A stretch of 47,188 nt of DNA, taken from NCBI GenBank assembly GCA_018062515.1, contig JAGOSC010000016.1, positions 1 to 47,188 on the forward strand, read 5' to 3'. This document shows, piece by piece, positions 24,911 through 34,139 of this stretch. Each line of letters starts with the position of its first letter. The stretch's first letter is position 1. The translations under genes and the position numbers were made by a program. A model generated the notes under the pieces. It made no database searches, was not told the DNA's origin, and saw nothing but the letters and a program-made list of their open reading frames with translations. This DNA is from Candidatus Omnitrophota bacterium (GTDB lineage Bacteria; Omnitrophota; Gorgyraeia; Zapsychrales; Zapsychraceae).

Positions 24911-25702
24911 CTATCGTCTATCTCTCAGTTTTGCCAATAATCTTAGAATTTCCATATAGAGCCAGATCAGCGTGACCATCAAACCAAAGGCGCCATACCA
25001 TTCCATATATTTTGGCTGGCCATTTCTTGAACCATTCTCGATAAAATCAAAGTCCAAAACCAGATTAAGAGCCGCGATCGTAACGACGACCAAACTAAAT
25101 CCAATTCCTAAAGCACCGCTTCCAGACAGCATATTCGAAAACATATTGGCTCCAAACAAGCTTGCAATGAAGACCACCAGGTAAAATATTGCGATGGCTC
25201 CAGTTGCTGCCATAAGACCCATTTGAAATTTTCGTGTCACTTTAATTAAACCAGATTTATAAACTAATAATAAAGACAGTAATGTCCCAAACGTTAATCC
25301 TACCGCCTGAATAACTAAACCAGGATAACGCATTTCAAAAAAAGCGGATATCCCGCCAATAACAAGCCCTTCCAATAAAGCGTATATAGGCGCTGTGACC
25401 GGCGACCAAACTTTTTTAAAGGTCGTTATCAAGGCAACAATGAATCCACCAATACCGCCCACCATGATGGCCATCATAACAATCGACGGTGTTTGGGTTG
25501 TGCTTCCATAATTTGTGTCATTTAGAATGGGCGCCGCGACGGAAGAGACTTGACTCCATACCCATCCCGCCGTGAGCATTAATAATCCCAAAAGCACAAA
25601 TGATTTATTAACCGTGCCTTGTATTGTCATACTTTGATCAGTACCATAGTTTCCTGATTGATTAAAAGCTTGATCATTTAATACCGGATTTGACGTTCTC
25701 AT
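24911..25702 (-). CDS. Bax inhibitor-1/YccA-like integral membrane protein
   Basis: The 263-residue protein starts with the MRTSNPVLND-type sequence typical of the Bax1-I_like subgroup and then shows about seven membrane helices, an AFEMRYPG-like loop and a C-terminal WYGAFGLMVTLIWLYMEILRLLAKL. Members are membrane proteins of unclear biochemical role in bacteria; some homologues are pH-sensitive calcium leak channels. It is 11 bp downstream of pgpA with a good ribosome-binding site (AAAGGAG), and is the last gene of the ftsK operon. Confidence 0.85.
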   Translation of the reverse strand: MRTSNPVLNDQAFNQSGNYGTDQSMTIQGTVNKSFVLLGLLMLTAGWVWSQVSSVAAPILNDTNYGSTTQTPSIVMMAIMVGGIGGFIVALITTFKKVWSPVTAPIYALLEGLVIGGISAFFEMRYPGLVIQAVGLTFGTLLSLLLVYKSGLIKVTRKFQMGLMAATGAIAIFYLVVFIASLFGANMFSNMLSGSGALGIGFSLVVVTIAALNLVLDFDFIENGSRNGQPKYMEWYGAFGLMVTLIWLYMEILRLLAKLRDRR

Positions 25703-25713
25703 TTTTTTCTCCT

Positions 25714-26169
25714 TTAAATTATTCCTGCCCAGCGGACAGCAATTTGCATAATGATATTGGTATAAATCCCGGCCACAATATCGTCCATCATGATTCCCAA
25801 GCCGCCTTCATATTTCTCGAATCGGTCAACAGGAAAAAGTTTGAACATATCTAAAGCACGGAATAAAAAGAATGCAGTTAATAAAACCGGCCAAGTCATC
25901 GGAAGAAACATCAGTGATAACATGATTCCGGCAATTTCATCAATCACAACACAGGAAGGATCTTTATAGCCCACGATCTCTTCCATGGGACCACTCACTA
26001 CCAGTCCAATAAAGATAACGCCAACCAAAACCAAAAGATATAAGATGACCGCCTTCGACAATAAGACGCATATTAAAGCGCCGACGAGACTCGCCATTGA
26101 ACCGGGTGCGATCGGTGATTTACCGATATAAAAAAAAGTGGATATCATTTTTATAGTATTACTTGTCAT
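25714..26169 (-). CDS. pgpA: PgpA, phosphatidylglycerophosphatase A
   Basis: PgpA removes the phosphate from phosphatidylglycerol phosphate to give phosphatidylglycerol. The protein shows KSPIAPGSMASLVG near the start, DPSCVVIDEIAGIMLSL with the acidic active-site residues, FRALDMFKLFPVDRFE and GGLGIMMDDIVAGIYTN, with about four membrane helices. I place the start at ATG 26169 (151 residues). An in-frame ATG at 26184 has its only AAGG directly abutting it, which is too close to serve as a ribosome-binding site. It overlaps pgsA, which makes its substrate. Confidence 0.92.
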   Translation of the reverse strand: MTSNTIKMISTFFYIGKSPIAPGSMASLVGALICVLLSKAVILYLLVLVGVIFIGLVVSGPMEEIVGYKDPSCVVIDEIAGIMLSLMFLPMTWPVLLTAFFLFRALDMFKLFPVDRFEKYEGGLGIMMDDIVAGIYTNIIMQIAVRWAGII

Positions 26170-26752
26170 GATTTTTAAAAACATCCTTATTGTTCATGTA
26201 ATATGATACGCCTGAAGCCAGCGTCATTAAGACGGTGATAAACACAAAGAAATCGATCGTGTAATTCCACCGGCTAAGAGTTACATCCGACCAGTCTTGG
26301 CTAAAACTCGCTGAGCGTAAAACAATAAAAATTAAAATAAACCCAACCGTCACAAACTGAGTAACCGTCTTGTATTTACCAAACTGCTCGGCGGCCAGCA
26401 CAAATCCCTTACCTTTGGCATAAAACCTCATCCATGTAATAAAAATTTCTCGTCCGAAAATAAGGAGAAACACAAATACAGAAATGATTCCCATTTTTAC
26501 AAAGATTAAAAAAGCCGAAAGCATAAGAAATTTATCAGCAATCGGGTCCATAACCTTTCCGAAGTCTGAAATTAAATTATATTTTCTGGCAATATAACCA
26601 TCATATAGATCTGTAAACGATGCCAAAAAGAACATAAACGCTCCGACGAGTTTAAAGAAAAATCCATGCGCCATCATCAGCACGATGAAAAAGAAGGTCA
26701 TAACGATTCGAGACATCGTCAACGTATTCGGAGTTATCAATACTTTTTTCAT
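26159..26752 (-). CDS. pgsA: PgsA, CDP-diacylglycerol-glycerol-3-phosphate phosphatidyltransferase
   Basis: PgsA makes phosphatidylglycerol phosphate from CDP-diacylglycerol and glycerol 3-phosphate. The CDP-alcohol phosphotransferase motif is intact: TDLYDGYIARKYN followed by DFGKVMDPIADKF supplies the four Asp of the D-x2-DG-x2-AR-x8-G-x3-D-x3-D pattern. There are about five to six membrane helices over 197 residues. It overlaps rimO by 4 bp and pgpA, the next enzyme in the pathway, by about 10 bp, so both phospholipid steps are coupled. Confidence 0.94.
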   Translation of the reverse strand: MKKVLITPNTLTMSRIVMTFFFIVLMMAHGFFFKLVGAFMFFLASFTDLYDGYIARKYNLISDFGKVMDPIADKFLMLSAFLIFVKMGIISVFVFLLIFGREIFITWMRFYAKGKGFVLAAEQFGKYKTVTQFVTVGFILIFIVLRSASFSQDWSDVTLSRWNYTIDFFVFITVLMTLASGVSYYMNNKDVFKNHDK

Positions 26753-28059
26753 ATTATATCTCCTGTTAAATCATACGCGAAAGCATCGGTTATTTTGACT
26801 TGAACGAATTCTCCCGCTTTCAAAGGTTTCTCGCTGCGGACAAAAACCACACCATCCACGTCGGGAGCATCATATTCACTTCGCCCAATGTATGTGTTTT
26901 CTTCGTTTTCTTGTTTTTCGTCAATCAATACTTTAAGAGTACGGCCAATATAATTATCTTGAATTTCCTGAGAAATATCTTTTTGAATCTTCATCAGCTG
27001 ATCTAAACGTTTTTTCTTGATTGTATCCGGAACTTGATCCGGCATACCAGCTGCTGATGTGCCTTCTTCTTTAGAATATAAAAATGTCCCCATCTTTTCG
27101 AATTTTGTATTACTCACAAAATTTACAAGATCCGCAAAGTCTTCGTCTGTTTCACCGGGCAAACCGAGGATAAATGTTGTACGTAAACTGCCACTAGGAA
27201 TTTTCGTGCGGAACTTATTCATCAAATCCAGTGTCCCTTGTCGGGTGATATTTCTGTTCATCGCGGTTAAAATTTTATCGCTAATATGTTGTAACGGAAT
27301 ATCTATGTATTTACAAATCTTAACTTCCTCGGCGATAACGTCGATCAATTCATCCGTGACGTGGGCGGGGAAAGCATATAATAATCGAATCCACTGTATA
27401 TTTTTGGTCACCTTGACTATTTCTTTTAACAATCTGGCAAGGCTTAATTGGTGGTATATATCCATTCCGTAGGCTGTAATATCCTGTCCAATCAAATTTA
27501 TTTCAACAACACCTTTGGCGTCAAGTTGTTTAATTTCCTCTAAAATCGATTCAATCGTACGAGAAGTAAATTTACCTTTTAGTTTTGGAATGATACAAAA
27601 ACTGCACTTGTTGTAGCAGCTTTCACTGATTTTGACATAAGCAAAATGCTTCGGTGTCAATGAGATATCTGAAGGAATATCATGACGGTCTAATTTTTGT
27701 GTGCCGATAATCGCGTCAATATCCTTAAATTCTTCACTTAATTCTTTATGGTACCGTTGAGCTAAACAACCGGCCACAATGACTTTTTTAATCTTTCCTT
27801 TTTTCTTTAATTCCAGTAAATCCATGATTGTCTCAATAGATTCTTGTTTGGCCTCGTCGATAAATGCGCATGTATTGACAATCACGACTTCAGAATCCTC
27901 AAAATCCACAATGCGGTGGCCTTTACGTTTTAAATTGCTTAAAATCGTTTGGGAATCGACCAAATTCCGGGCGCAGCCAAGATTAATAATACCCACCTTC
28001 TTACCTTGGTCGGTTCGCTCTTTATGAAAATCCTTCGTTGTCTTAATTGATTTTATCAT
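26749..28059 (-). CDS. rimO: RimO, ribosomal protein S12 methylthiotransferase
   Basis: RimO is a radical-SAM enzyme that adds a methylthio group to an Asp of ribosomal protein S12. The UPF0004 domain holds Cys29 (GCARNLVDSQ), Cys64 and Cys98 for the auxiliary iron-sulfur cluster. The radical-SAM cluster is C148xxxC152xxC155 (ESCYNKCSFC). A TRAM domain closes the protein (about 370-436). The GCARNLVDSE-type signature and PLQHISDKILTAMNR favour RimO over the tRNA enzyme MiaB. It overlaps pgsA by 4 bp. Confidence 0.94.
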   Translation of the reverse strand: MIKSIKTTKDFHKERTDQGKKVGIINLGCARNLVDSQTILSNLKRKGHRIVDFEDSEVVIVNTCAFIDEAKQESIETIMDLLELKKKGKIKKVIVAGCLAQRYHKELSEEFKDIDAIIGTQKLDRHDIPSDISLTPKHFAYVKISESCYNKCSFCIIPKLKGKFTSRTIESILEEIKQLDAKGVVEINLIGQDITAYGMDIYHQLSLARLLKEIVKVTKNIQWIRLLYAFPAHVTDELIDVIAEEVKICKYIDIPLQHISDKILTAMNRNITRQGTLDLMNKFRTKIPSGSLRTTFILGLPGETDEDFADLVNFVSNTKFEKMGTFLYSKEEGTSAAGMPDQVPDTIKKKRLDQLMKIQKDISQEIQDNYIGRTLKVLIDEKQENEENTYIGRSEYDAPDVDGVVFVRSEKPLKAGEFVQVKITDAFAYDLTGDII

Positions 28060-28086
28060 TGTTATTTTATTTTCTAAAACCTGCGC

Positions 28087-29055
28087 TTAATTAATGACCG
28101 ACAGCCCGTCCTTGGTAATACGCACACTTTTTGCTTTTCTATCCTTTTTCCCGAGGGCGCCGATTAATTTTCCATTCACCTCAAATTCTAAATTGATAAT
28201 ATTCTTTCCACTGATAATAATTTCATTACTTGCTTCCCATGATTCAACCGAGCCTTTATTCAGCGTTGATTGAAACACAACTTTATCATCCGCCTTAACC
28301 TTTAACCAACTGTCATTGATGGCGCGAACCGTTAATTTTACGTCCTTCTGCGTTGATTGTACGACGGGAGAGGGAACTAATGGTTGTTTCTTCGCGCTAC
28401 TTTCCGGTTTGGACTCAGAAATCGGCACTTTTACAATCGGCTTTTCTGTTTCGCCTTTGGTTTCATTTCGCTTTACAGTTGATTTAATCTTTTCATCTTC
28501 AGAAACAGTCACAGACTTATTTTGTAAAACTTCCTTTTTAACTCTTTGGCCTTCTGGTTTATTCCGTACGGCATGCATAATCATGACGATAGACTTAAAA
28601 AGGATAAACAATGCAAGAATTATTCCGATAAAGGCCGCAATTTGTTTTTTTCGTTGATGCGTTAAATATTTCTTTAAAGTTTGTTGCATATTAAATTCAA
28701 AATCGGTATCCACATCCTGTTTAGTTACTTTCGGCAGCTTTTCTTTGGGCGACTCATCAATGACTTCACTCGGATCAACATTAAGATACATAGCATAAAT
28801 TTTAAGAAAACCTTTAATATAAAAAGGAGATAATATCCTTATGGAATATCCTTCCTCTATTGCTTTTAATGCGTCCAGGGGAATTTTAGTGGCTTCATGA
28901 ACAGCGTCGAGACTTAGCCCTTTTTCAATTCTTTTATTTTTTAAAATTAAGGCCTTGCGAAGTGGCGCTTCTTCTACCGGCGATTTTGTTTTCTTTGATT
29001 TATTTTTATCTGGTTGGACTTCTTCCATTTCCGCCTCTTGGTTGATCTTATTCAT
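28087..29055 (-). CDS. rodZ: RodZ-like helix-turn-helix membrane protein
   Basis: The domain order is that of RodZ, which links MreB to the membrane in cell elongation. It has a cytoplasmic HTH_25 domain (about residues 32-100), a basic juxtamembrane region, one membrane helix (about 138-160), a Lys/Glu/Ser-rich linker, and a C-terminal beta domain resembling DUF4115 (about 245-322). I choose ATG 29055 (322 residues), which follows AGGGTG at seven bases, over a GTG at 29064. It overlaps the end of ftsK by 8 bp. No mreB lies in the window. Confidence 0.85.
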   Translation of the reverse strand: MNKINQEAEMEEVQPDKNKSKKTKSPVEEAPLRKALILKNKRIEKGLSLDAVHEATKIPLDALKAIEEGYSIRILSPFYIKGFLKIYAMYLNVDPSEVIDESPKEKLPKVTKQDVDTDFEFNMQQTLKKYLTHQRKKQIAAFIGIILALFILFKSIVMIMHAVRNKPEGQRVKKEVLQNKSVTVSEDEKIKSTVKRNETKGETEKPIVKVPISESKPESSAKKQPLVPSPVVQSTQKDVKLTVRAINDSWLKVKADDKVVFQSTLNKGSVESWEASNEIIISGKNIINLEFEVNGKLIGALGKKDRKAKSVRITKDGLSVIN

Positions 29056-31327
29056 TTTTGTCACCCTGCATGTTCTCTAAAAGCCACTGTTCCCGGTCGA
29101 TCAAAATATCCCGCGGTTTACTGCCAACGTAGGGACCGACGATACCGGCTTGTTCCATCATGTCAATTAATCGTGCTGCACGAGTATATCCTAAACGCAT
29201 ACGTCTTTGTAAAATAGATACAGAGGCCTGATTGGTTTCAATAACCAGCTGAACGGCCTGATCATAGTATTCGTCTTTCTCGTCGCTGTTCTCGACCGCG
29301 CCTGGTTTATGACTATTCATTATATTTTCATCATAAGCCGGGGCTTGCTGATCTTTAATAAATTGAATGACCTTCGCAATTTCTTCATCTTTAACATAAT
29401 TACCCTGTCCGCGCGTCGGTTTGGCATCTCCGGGTTTTTGAAATAGCATGTCTCCTTTTCCTAAAAGACTTTCCGCACCATTCATATCGAGAACCGTTCG
29501 CGAATCAACTTTTGATGCGACTTTAAATGAAATCCTTGCAGGAAAATTAGCTTTAATGACGCCGGTAATAACATTCACCGACGGACGTTGAGTTGCCAAA
29601 ATTAAATGAATACCGACGGCCCTCGACAATTGAGCTAGTCGAGTGATTGAACCTTCCACGCCTTTCGCAGAAACTTGCATTAAATCAGCAAGCTCGTCGA
29701 TGATAACGACGATATAATACATATGATTACCTTTTTCATTGTACGTCGTTATATTTTTTACTTCAGCTTTTGACAGGCGTTTATACCGGTTTTCCATTTC
29801 ACCGACCACCCAGTTCAATACCCCCGCGGCTTTTTTAGCATCAGTTACCGTCGGAGCTAACAAATGAGGAATGTCATTGTATTGCGCCAACTCAACCATT
29901 TTAGGATCCACCATGACAAAACGGACTTCATCCGGCGACGCGTTCAGCAAAATGGACGTAATAATTCCGTTAATACAGACGGATTTTCCTGAACCTGTTG
30001 TTCCGGCAATTAATAAATGCGGCATGTCGGCTAAGTCAGCGACCATGGATTTTCCGGCAATATCCTTACCCAAGGCAATGGTTAATTTGGATTTTGACTG
30101 ACGAAATTCTTGGCTGGAAAGTACATCTTTTAGATACACGGACGCGGACGAATCATTTGGAACCTCAATACCCACGCGGCTTTTTCCAGGAATAGGCGCG
30201 ACAATTCTCACTGTCGGAGCTTTCATCGCCAGCGCAATATCATTCGATAAAGTTGTAAATTTTTGGACCTTAACACCTGGCCCAGGTTCAAGCTCATAAC
30301 GGGTAATCGCCGGGCCGCGTTCAATATCGACCACGCGCGCTCCGACACCAAAACTGGCTAATGTTTCTTCCAGGCGTTTTGCGTCATTAATCAAATTACT
30401 CTGAATTTTATCGGTAGAAACTTTTGGAGGGTCTTGAAGTAAATCAAGACTGGGAATGGTAAATTCACCGACGATTTGCGGCCCATCGACCGGCTCTGCT
30501 TTTTCTTCCGTCGAGTCAGCAATACGTATTAACGGTTTTTTAGGTTTTATTTCTTTTCTTTCTAAAACTTTTTTAAGATCCTCTTCTTTTCTTACGTTAT
30601 CTTTTTGCTTAATATCTGTTTTATTATCTTCTTCATTCTCGTCATAGTCATCCTCGTCTTCTTCCTTTTTCTGCCCTAGGATTTTCTTTATTTTATTCGG
30701 TTTAGGAAGTAATGGAATCGGCGTGGATTTCGTCGATGATTTGGACGACGTAAGGCTAAAATCACGCTCTTTCAGTCCATCTTTAAGAAAATTAAAATGG
30801 GAAACAGCACCATTATACATATTGAGGAAAATTGGTGTGAGCAACATTTCGGCTGTCAGAATTAATGCCAATGAACCTAAGGTAAATAAAACGATATATG
30901 TTCCGACAACACCTAAATACTGATAAAGAAAATCAGAAGCAATTAAACCGATGAGCCCACCGCGTTGAAAGCGGGCCGTGATCTCTTGCGGACCCTGTAA
31001 GCTAATGAGAGAGGTGATAACGCCTATCAAGACGATAAAACTGAGAAACTTTGAAACGGTAAAACGAATTTCTTGAGAAGTAAACTTATTCCAACTCCAA
31101 AAAAGAAGGAAAAAAACAAGGGCATAAGCACTGTAGCCACATACAAATAAAAGGCTGCCCGAAATATAAGCTCCACTGATTCTGATTAAATTCTTGGCGG
31201 GAACATTAGGTTCTGATGTATACCAGGAAAGATCACTTGGCGAGAAAGAGATCAAACTAGCGAACAAAATCATGCCGATGGCAAGAATAATGATCGCCTG
31301 GATTTCATTGATGTGCTCTTCTTTCAT
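29048..31327 (-). CDS. ftsK: FtsK/SpoIIIE DNA translocase
   Basis: FtsK pumps chromosomal DNA through the division septum. Four or five N-terminal membrane helices (residues about 10-165) are followed by a charged linker (about 190-300, with an acidic run near 222-235). Then comes the motor with Walker A GTTGSGKS at 442-449 and Walker B VVIIDELADLM ending near 550, and a C-terminal gamma winged helix (about 690-752) that reads orienting sequences. The linker is short. A promoter ends only a few bases before the ATG, and no clear Shine-Dalgarno sequence is seen. The Xer recombinase it would activate is encoded at 9455-10345. Confidence 0.95.
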   Translation of the reverse strand: MKEEHINEIQAIIILAIGMILFASLISFSPSDLSWYTSEPNVPAKNLIRISGAYISGSLLFVCGYSAYALVFFLLFWSWNKFTSQEIRFTVSKFLSFIVLIGVITSLISLQGPQEITARFQRGGLIGLIASDFLYQYLGVVGTYIVLFTLGSLALILTAEMLLTPIFLNMYNGAVSHFNFLKDGLKERDFSLTSSKSSTKSTPIPLLPKPNKIKKILGQKKEEDEDDYDENEEDNKTDIKQKDNVRKEEDLKKVLERKEIKPKKPLIRIADSTEEKAEPVDGPQIVGEFTIPSLDLLQDPPKVSTDKIQSNLINDAKRLEETLASFGVGARVVDIERGPAITRYELEPGPGVKVQKFTTLSNDIALAMKAPTVRIVAPIPGKSRVGIEVPNDSSASVYLKDVLSSQEFRQSKSKLTIALGKDIAGKSMVADLADMPHLLIAGTTGSGKSVCINGIITSILLNASPDEVRFVMVDPKMVELAQYNDIPHLLAPTVTDAKKAAGVLNWVVGEMENRYKRLSKAEVKNITTYNEKGNHMYYIVVIIDELADLMQVSAKGVEGSITRLAQLSRAVGIHLILATQRPSVNVITGVIKANFPARISFKVASKVDSRTVLDMNGAESLLGKGDMLFQKPGDAKPTRGQGNYVKDEEIAKVIQFIKDQQAPAYDENIMNSHKPGAVENSDEKDEYYDQAVQLVIETNQASVSILQRRMRLGYTRAARLIDMMEQAGIVGPYVGSKPRDILIDREQWLLENMQGDKNE

Positions 31328-31339
31328 CCTGATCGTTTA

Positions 31340-31368
31340 ATTATATTAGTATTATTTAGGGTTGGTAA
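31340..31368 (-). promoter_or_regulatory. Probable promoter of ftsK overlapping the pnp terminator tail
   Basis: On the minus strand TTACCA (31363-31368), a 17-bp spacer and TATAAT (31340-31345) precede ftsK. The predicted start near 31333 would leave a leader of only about six bases before the ATG at 31327. The -35 box overlaps the T-run of the upstream pnp terminator. Confidence 0.55.
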
Positions 31369-31401
31369 AAAAACAGGCAAGTTTTTTAAGCTTACCTGTT
31401 T
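31366..31401 (-). terminator. Intrinsic terminator after rpsO-pnp
   Basis: The minus strand reads AAACAGGTAAG, a nine-base loop, then CTTGCCTGTTT followed by more T. That is an 11-bp stem with one G-T pair and a T-tail. It lies 40 bp after the pnp stop codon and separates rpsO-pnp from ftsK. Confidence 0.88.
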
Positions 31402-31440
31402 CATTGTATCACACCCGATTAATCGTGGATGAGAATATTT

Positions 31441-33555
31441 TTAATTTACTTCCGCTTGTTTCTTGCTGAGGTTCATACGTTTCATTTGATCGATTTCGAC
31501 CAATTTGACCTTAAACTCATCACCGACTTTAACTACTGTATTTACGTCTTTGACGTACTGATCGGATAGTTCAGAAACGTGAACAAGGCCTTGTTTCCCA
31601 GGTAAGAATTCACAAAAAGCGCCAAAATTAGTTACTTTAGCTACTTTTGCGTTATAGATTTTACCAACTTCAGGAGTTTCAATTAATCCATCAATAAAAC
31701 TTTTAGCCCTATTTGCTGCGGCAGAATTAGACGCTGCAATGAGAACTTTTCCGGTATCATCAATATCAATGGCTTCTGCGCCGGTTTCTTCCATAATACG
31801 CTTGATCATTTTTCCTCCGGGTCCAATAATTTCCCCGATCTTTTCTTGAGGAACCATCGTTGTAACAATTTTCGGAGCGTAAGGATTCAAATCCGCGGCC
31901 GGTTTAGAGATCGTGGCGGCCATATTATCAAGAATCTTTAGTCGCGCGCCTTTGGCTTGTTCAATACCTTTGGCCAATACCTCTAGCGGAACTCCTTTTA
32001 TCTTAAGATCGAGCTGAATGGCAGTTATACCCGTTCGTGATCCAGCAATTTTGTAATCCATATCACCATGATGATCTTCAAGACCCATGATGTCGGTTAA
32101 AAGTCTGAAGTCACTTGGATTATCACCCATCAGTAAACCGATGGATATACCAGCGACAGCATTTCTAATGGGAACACCAGCTGCCATTAAACTTAAACAT
32201 CCGGCGCAAACCGACGCCATACTGGAAGATCCATTGGACTCAAGAATTTCCGAGACTACTCTCACGGTATAAGGAAACTCTTCTTTTTTGGGCATAACAC
32301 CTTGAATAGCTTTTTCTGCCAAAGCGCCATGGCCTATTTCTCGACGGCCAGGACCGCGGCTGCCTTTTGCCTCACCAACACTGAAGGCTGGAAAATTATA
32401 ATGCAACATGAAATTATTGTAAGTCAAAGGCTGAAGACCTTCGACCATTTGTTCGTCCCGTTTTGTCCCCAAAGTAACCACAGCTAAACTCTGAGTTTGA
32501 CCTCGAGTAAATAAGGCCGAACCGTGGGTGCGCGGCAAAATATTAATTTCACTTTTCAATTCTCTAATTTCGTCTGTCTTTCGTCCATCTGTTCTTTTGT
32601 TCTTATCAAAAATTGATTTTCGAACGACATCATATTCAACTTTATCAAACATCATCATAATATGTCCAGCTGGGACATCTTTATCATTAACTTTATATTG
32701 CTCAAATACCGTTAAATCACTTAATAATTCATCCACCGTCTTACGACGTTCTTCTTCACGCTGTAATTTATCAGCAATCGAATAAACCTTTTCCAATTTA
32801 TTCTGTATAAGGCTTGAAACTTTCTTCTTAAGTTCCGGATGAGGATTGAACAGTTCTACTTTAGCTTTTGTTTTTCCGACTTGCTTCTTAAACTGATTTT
32901 GAATCTCAATCATTTCAGCCATTTGAGCCTGGGCAAACTTTAACCCATCAATAACAACATCGTCAGGAATCTCTTGTCCTTCACCTTCAATCATAACGAT
33001 GCCGTTTTTTACACCGACGACAAAAAGTTCCAGATTACAACCTTTTCGCTGTTCATAGGTCGGATTGATAACAAATTCATTATTGATCATACCCACTCTA
33101 AGAGCACCAATGGGGCCATCAAATGGAATATCTGAAATATGTAATGCAGCGGATGCACCGATGGTGGCTAACACATCCGGATCATTTTCTCCATCGGAAC
33201 TAATGACGTTGGCTGTAACAACAACTTCATAATAAAAACCTTCCGGAAATAATGGTCTTATTGGTCGGTCGATGATGCGAGCCGTCAATGTTTCCTTTTG
33301 TGTAGGCCGGCCTTCACGTTTGAAAAATCCTCCGGGGATTTTTCCGGCGGCATAGGCTTTTTCCTGATACTCCACCATCAATGGAAAAAAATCGATATCA
33401 GGCTTGGCTTTTGGTGACATACAGGCAGCGACGAGTACAGTCGTTCCACCGACGGTAACAGTCACAGCACCATTGGCTTGTTTGGCCAACTTTCCGGTTT
33501 CTATAATAAGTTTCTGTGCCCCAAAAGGCATTTCAATAAATTCATTTTGAATCAT
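31441..33555 (-). CDS. pnp: PNPase, polyribonucleotide nucleotidyltransferase
   Basis: PNPase degrades RNA 3' to 5' using phosphate and is part of RNA degradosomes. Two RNase PH-like domains (about residues 5-225 and 305-540) flank a helical linker. The second contains the active-site region with DFRLLTDIMGLEDHHGDMDYKIAG-type sequence (MGLEDHHGDMD). They are followed by a KH domain with IIGPGGKMIK and an S1 domain (VAKVTNFGAFCEFLPGKQGLVHVSELS). I start at ATG 33555 (704 residues) because AAGGGAG lies just upstream. It follows rpsO, the usual order. Confidence 0.96.
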   Translation of the reverse strand: MIQNEFIEMPFGAQKLIIETGKLAKQANGAVTVTVGGTTVLVAACMSPKAKPDIDFFPLMVEYQEKAYAAGKIPGGFFKREGRPTQKETLTARIIDRPIRPLFPEGFYYEVVVTANVISSDGENDPDVLATIGASAALHISDIPFDGPIGALRVGMINNEFVINPTYEQRKGCNLELFVVGVKNGIVMIEGEGQEIPDDVVIDGLKFAQAQMAEMIEIQNQFKKQVGKTKAKVELFNPHPELKKKVSSLIQNKLEKVYSIADKLQREEERRKTVDELLSDLTVFEQYKVNDKDVPAGHIMMMFDKVEYDVVRKSIFDKNKRTDGRKTDEIRELKSEINILPRTHGSALFTRGQTQSLAVVTLGTKRDEQMVEGLQPLTYNNFMLHYNFPAFSVGEAKGSRGPGRREIGHGALAEKAIQGVMPKKEEFPYTVRVVSEILESNGSSSMASVCAGCLSLMAAGVPIRNAVAGISIGLLMGDNPSDFRLLTDIMGLEDHHGDMDYKIAGSRTGITAIQLDLKIKGVPLEVLAKGIEQAKGARLKILDNMAATISKPAADLNPYAPKIVTTMVPQEKIGEIIGPGGKMIKRIMEETGAEAIDIDDTGKVLIAASNSAAANRAKSFIDGLIETPEVGKIYNAKVAKVTNFGAFCEFLPGKQGLVHVSELSDQYVKDVNTVVKVGDEFKVKLVEIDQMKRMNLSKKQAEVN

Positions 33556-33630
33556 TATTTTCTCCCTTAAAAACATGCATCAATGTCAGCCGTTTATCAT
33601 GCCAAAAATTTGAGCATGCCTGCCACATCG

Positions 33631-33900
33631 TCATTTACGTAAGTTTAATTTAGATATTGTTTCTTGATACTTTTGAGGATCTTTTTTCTTTAGGTAGGCT
33701 AGAAGACGTCGTCTTTTCCCGATCATCATTAAGAGACCACGACGGGAATGGAAATCTTTTTTATGTGTTTGAAAATGTCCGGTAAGATAATTCATTCGTT
33801 CAGTTAAAAGCGCAATCTGAACGGCCGGTGAGCCGGTGTCTTTGGCGTGCGATTTAAAATCACCAATGACTTCTGTTTTTCTTTCTTTGAAAGTAACCAC
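33631..33900 (-). CDS. rpsO: RpsO, 30S ribosomal protein S15 (GTG start)
   Basis: S15 binds the central domain of 16S rRNA early in 30S assembly. From GTG 33900 the product has 89 residues, the standard S15 length, with DTGSPAVQIALLTERMNYLTGHF and DFHSRRGLLMMIGKRRRLLAYLK. A perfect GGAGG lies ten bases before this GTG. The longer frame beginning at 33954 would translate the structured leader and add 18 non-homologous residues. S15 commonly represses its own synthesis by binding its mRNA leader, and a structured leader is present here. Confidence 0.96.
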   Translation of the reverse strand: MVTFKERKTEVIGDFKSHAKDTGSPAVQIALLTERMNYLTGHFQTHKKDFHSRRGLLMMIGKRRRLLAYLKKKDPQKYQETISKLNLRK

Positions 33901-34011
33901 TTTTAAATTCCTCCATTTAAATATGTTCACAATAGAGCGAGCTAACCATAACATCTGTCCATACAGTATGTTGCAGTCCTGATAGCTATCAGACGCCTGC
34001 CCTCAGCTAAG
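33901..34011 (-). promoter_or_regulatory. Structured leader of rpsO (candidate S15 autoregulatory element)
   Basis: Between the predicted start (about 34011) and the GTG are about 110 nt with several hairpins. CCCTTAGCTGAGGG is near 34001-34014. A longer hairpin has GCAG/CTGC (34000-33997 with 33976-33973) enclosing the perfect palindrome CTGATAGCTATCAG (33979-33992). A small CATA/TATG hairpin follows. A multi-hairpin leader fits autoregulation by S15, but I cannot match it to a specific published leader class. Confidence 0.55.
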
Positions 34012-34017
34012 GGTGCT

Positions 34018-34046
34018 ATTATACTATTCGACTTTTCGTAAGTCAA
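34018..34046 (-). promoter_or_regulatory. Sigma-70 promoter of rpsO-pnp
   Basis: The minus strand reads TTGACT (34041-34046), a 17-bp spacer and a perfect TATAAT (34018-34023). Transcription should start near 34011. This is one of the strongest promoters in the window, as expected for a ribosomal protein gene. Confidence 0.88.
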
Positions 34047-34139
34047 GCTTTATGCACGGGTTCAAGGTAAATAAGGCGTATAAAAAACAAAAAGAGTCAT
34101 ATTGTATAAGTATATAAATGGGAAAGGTTTACAGACAGC

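Noticed and set aside
33901..33954. Longer N-terminus of S15
   Set aside because: It would be read from the structured leader and is non-homologous; GTG 33900 with GGAGG gives the standard length.
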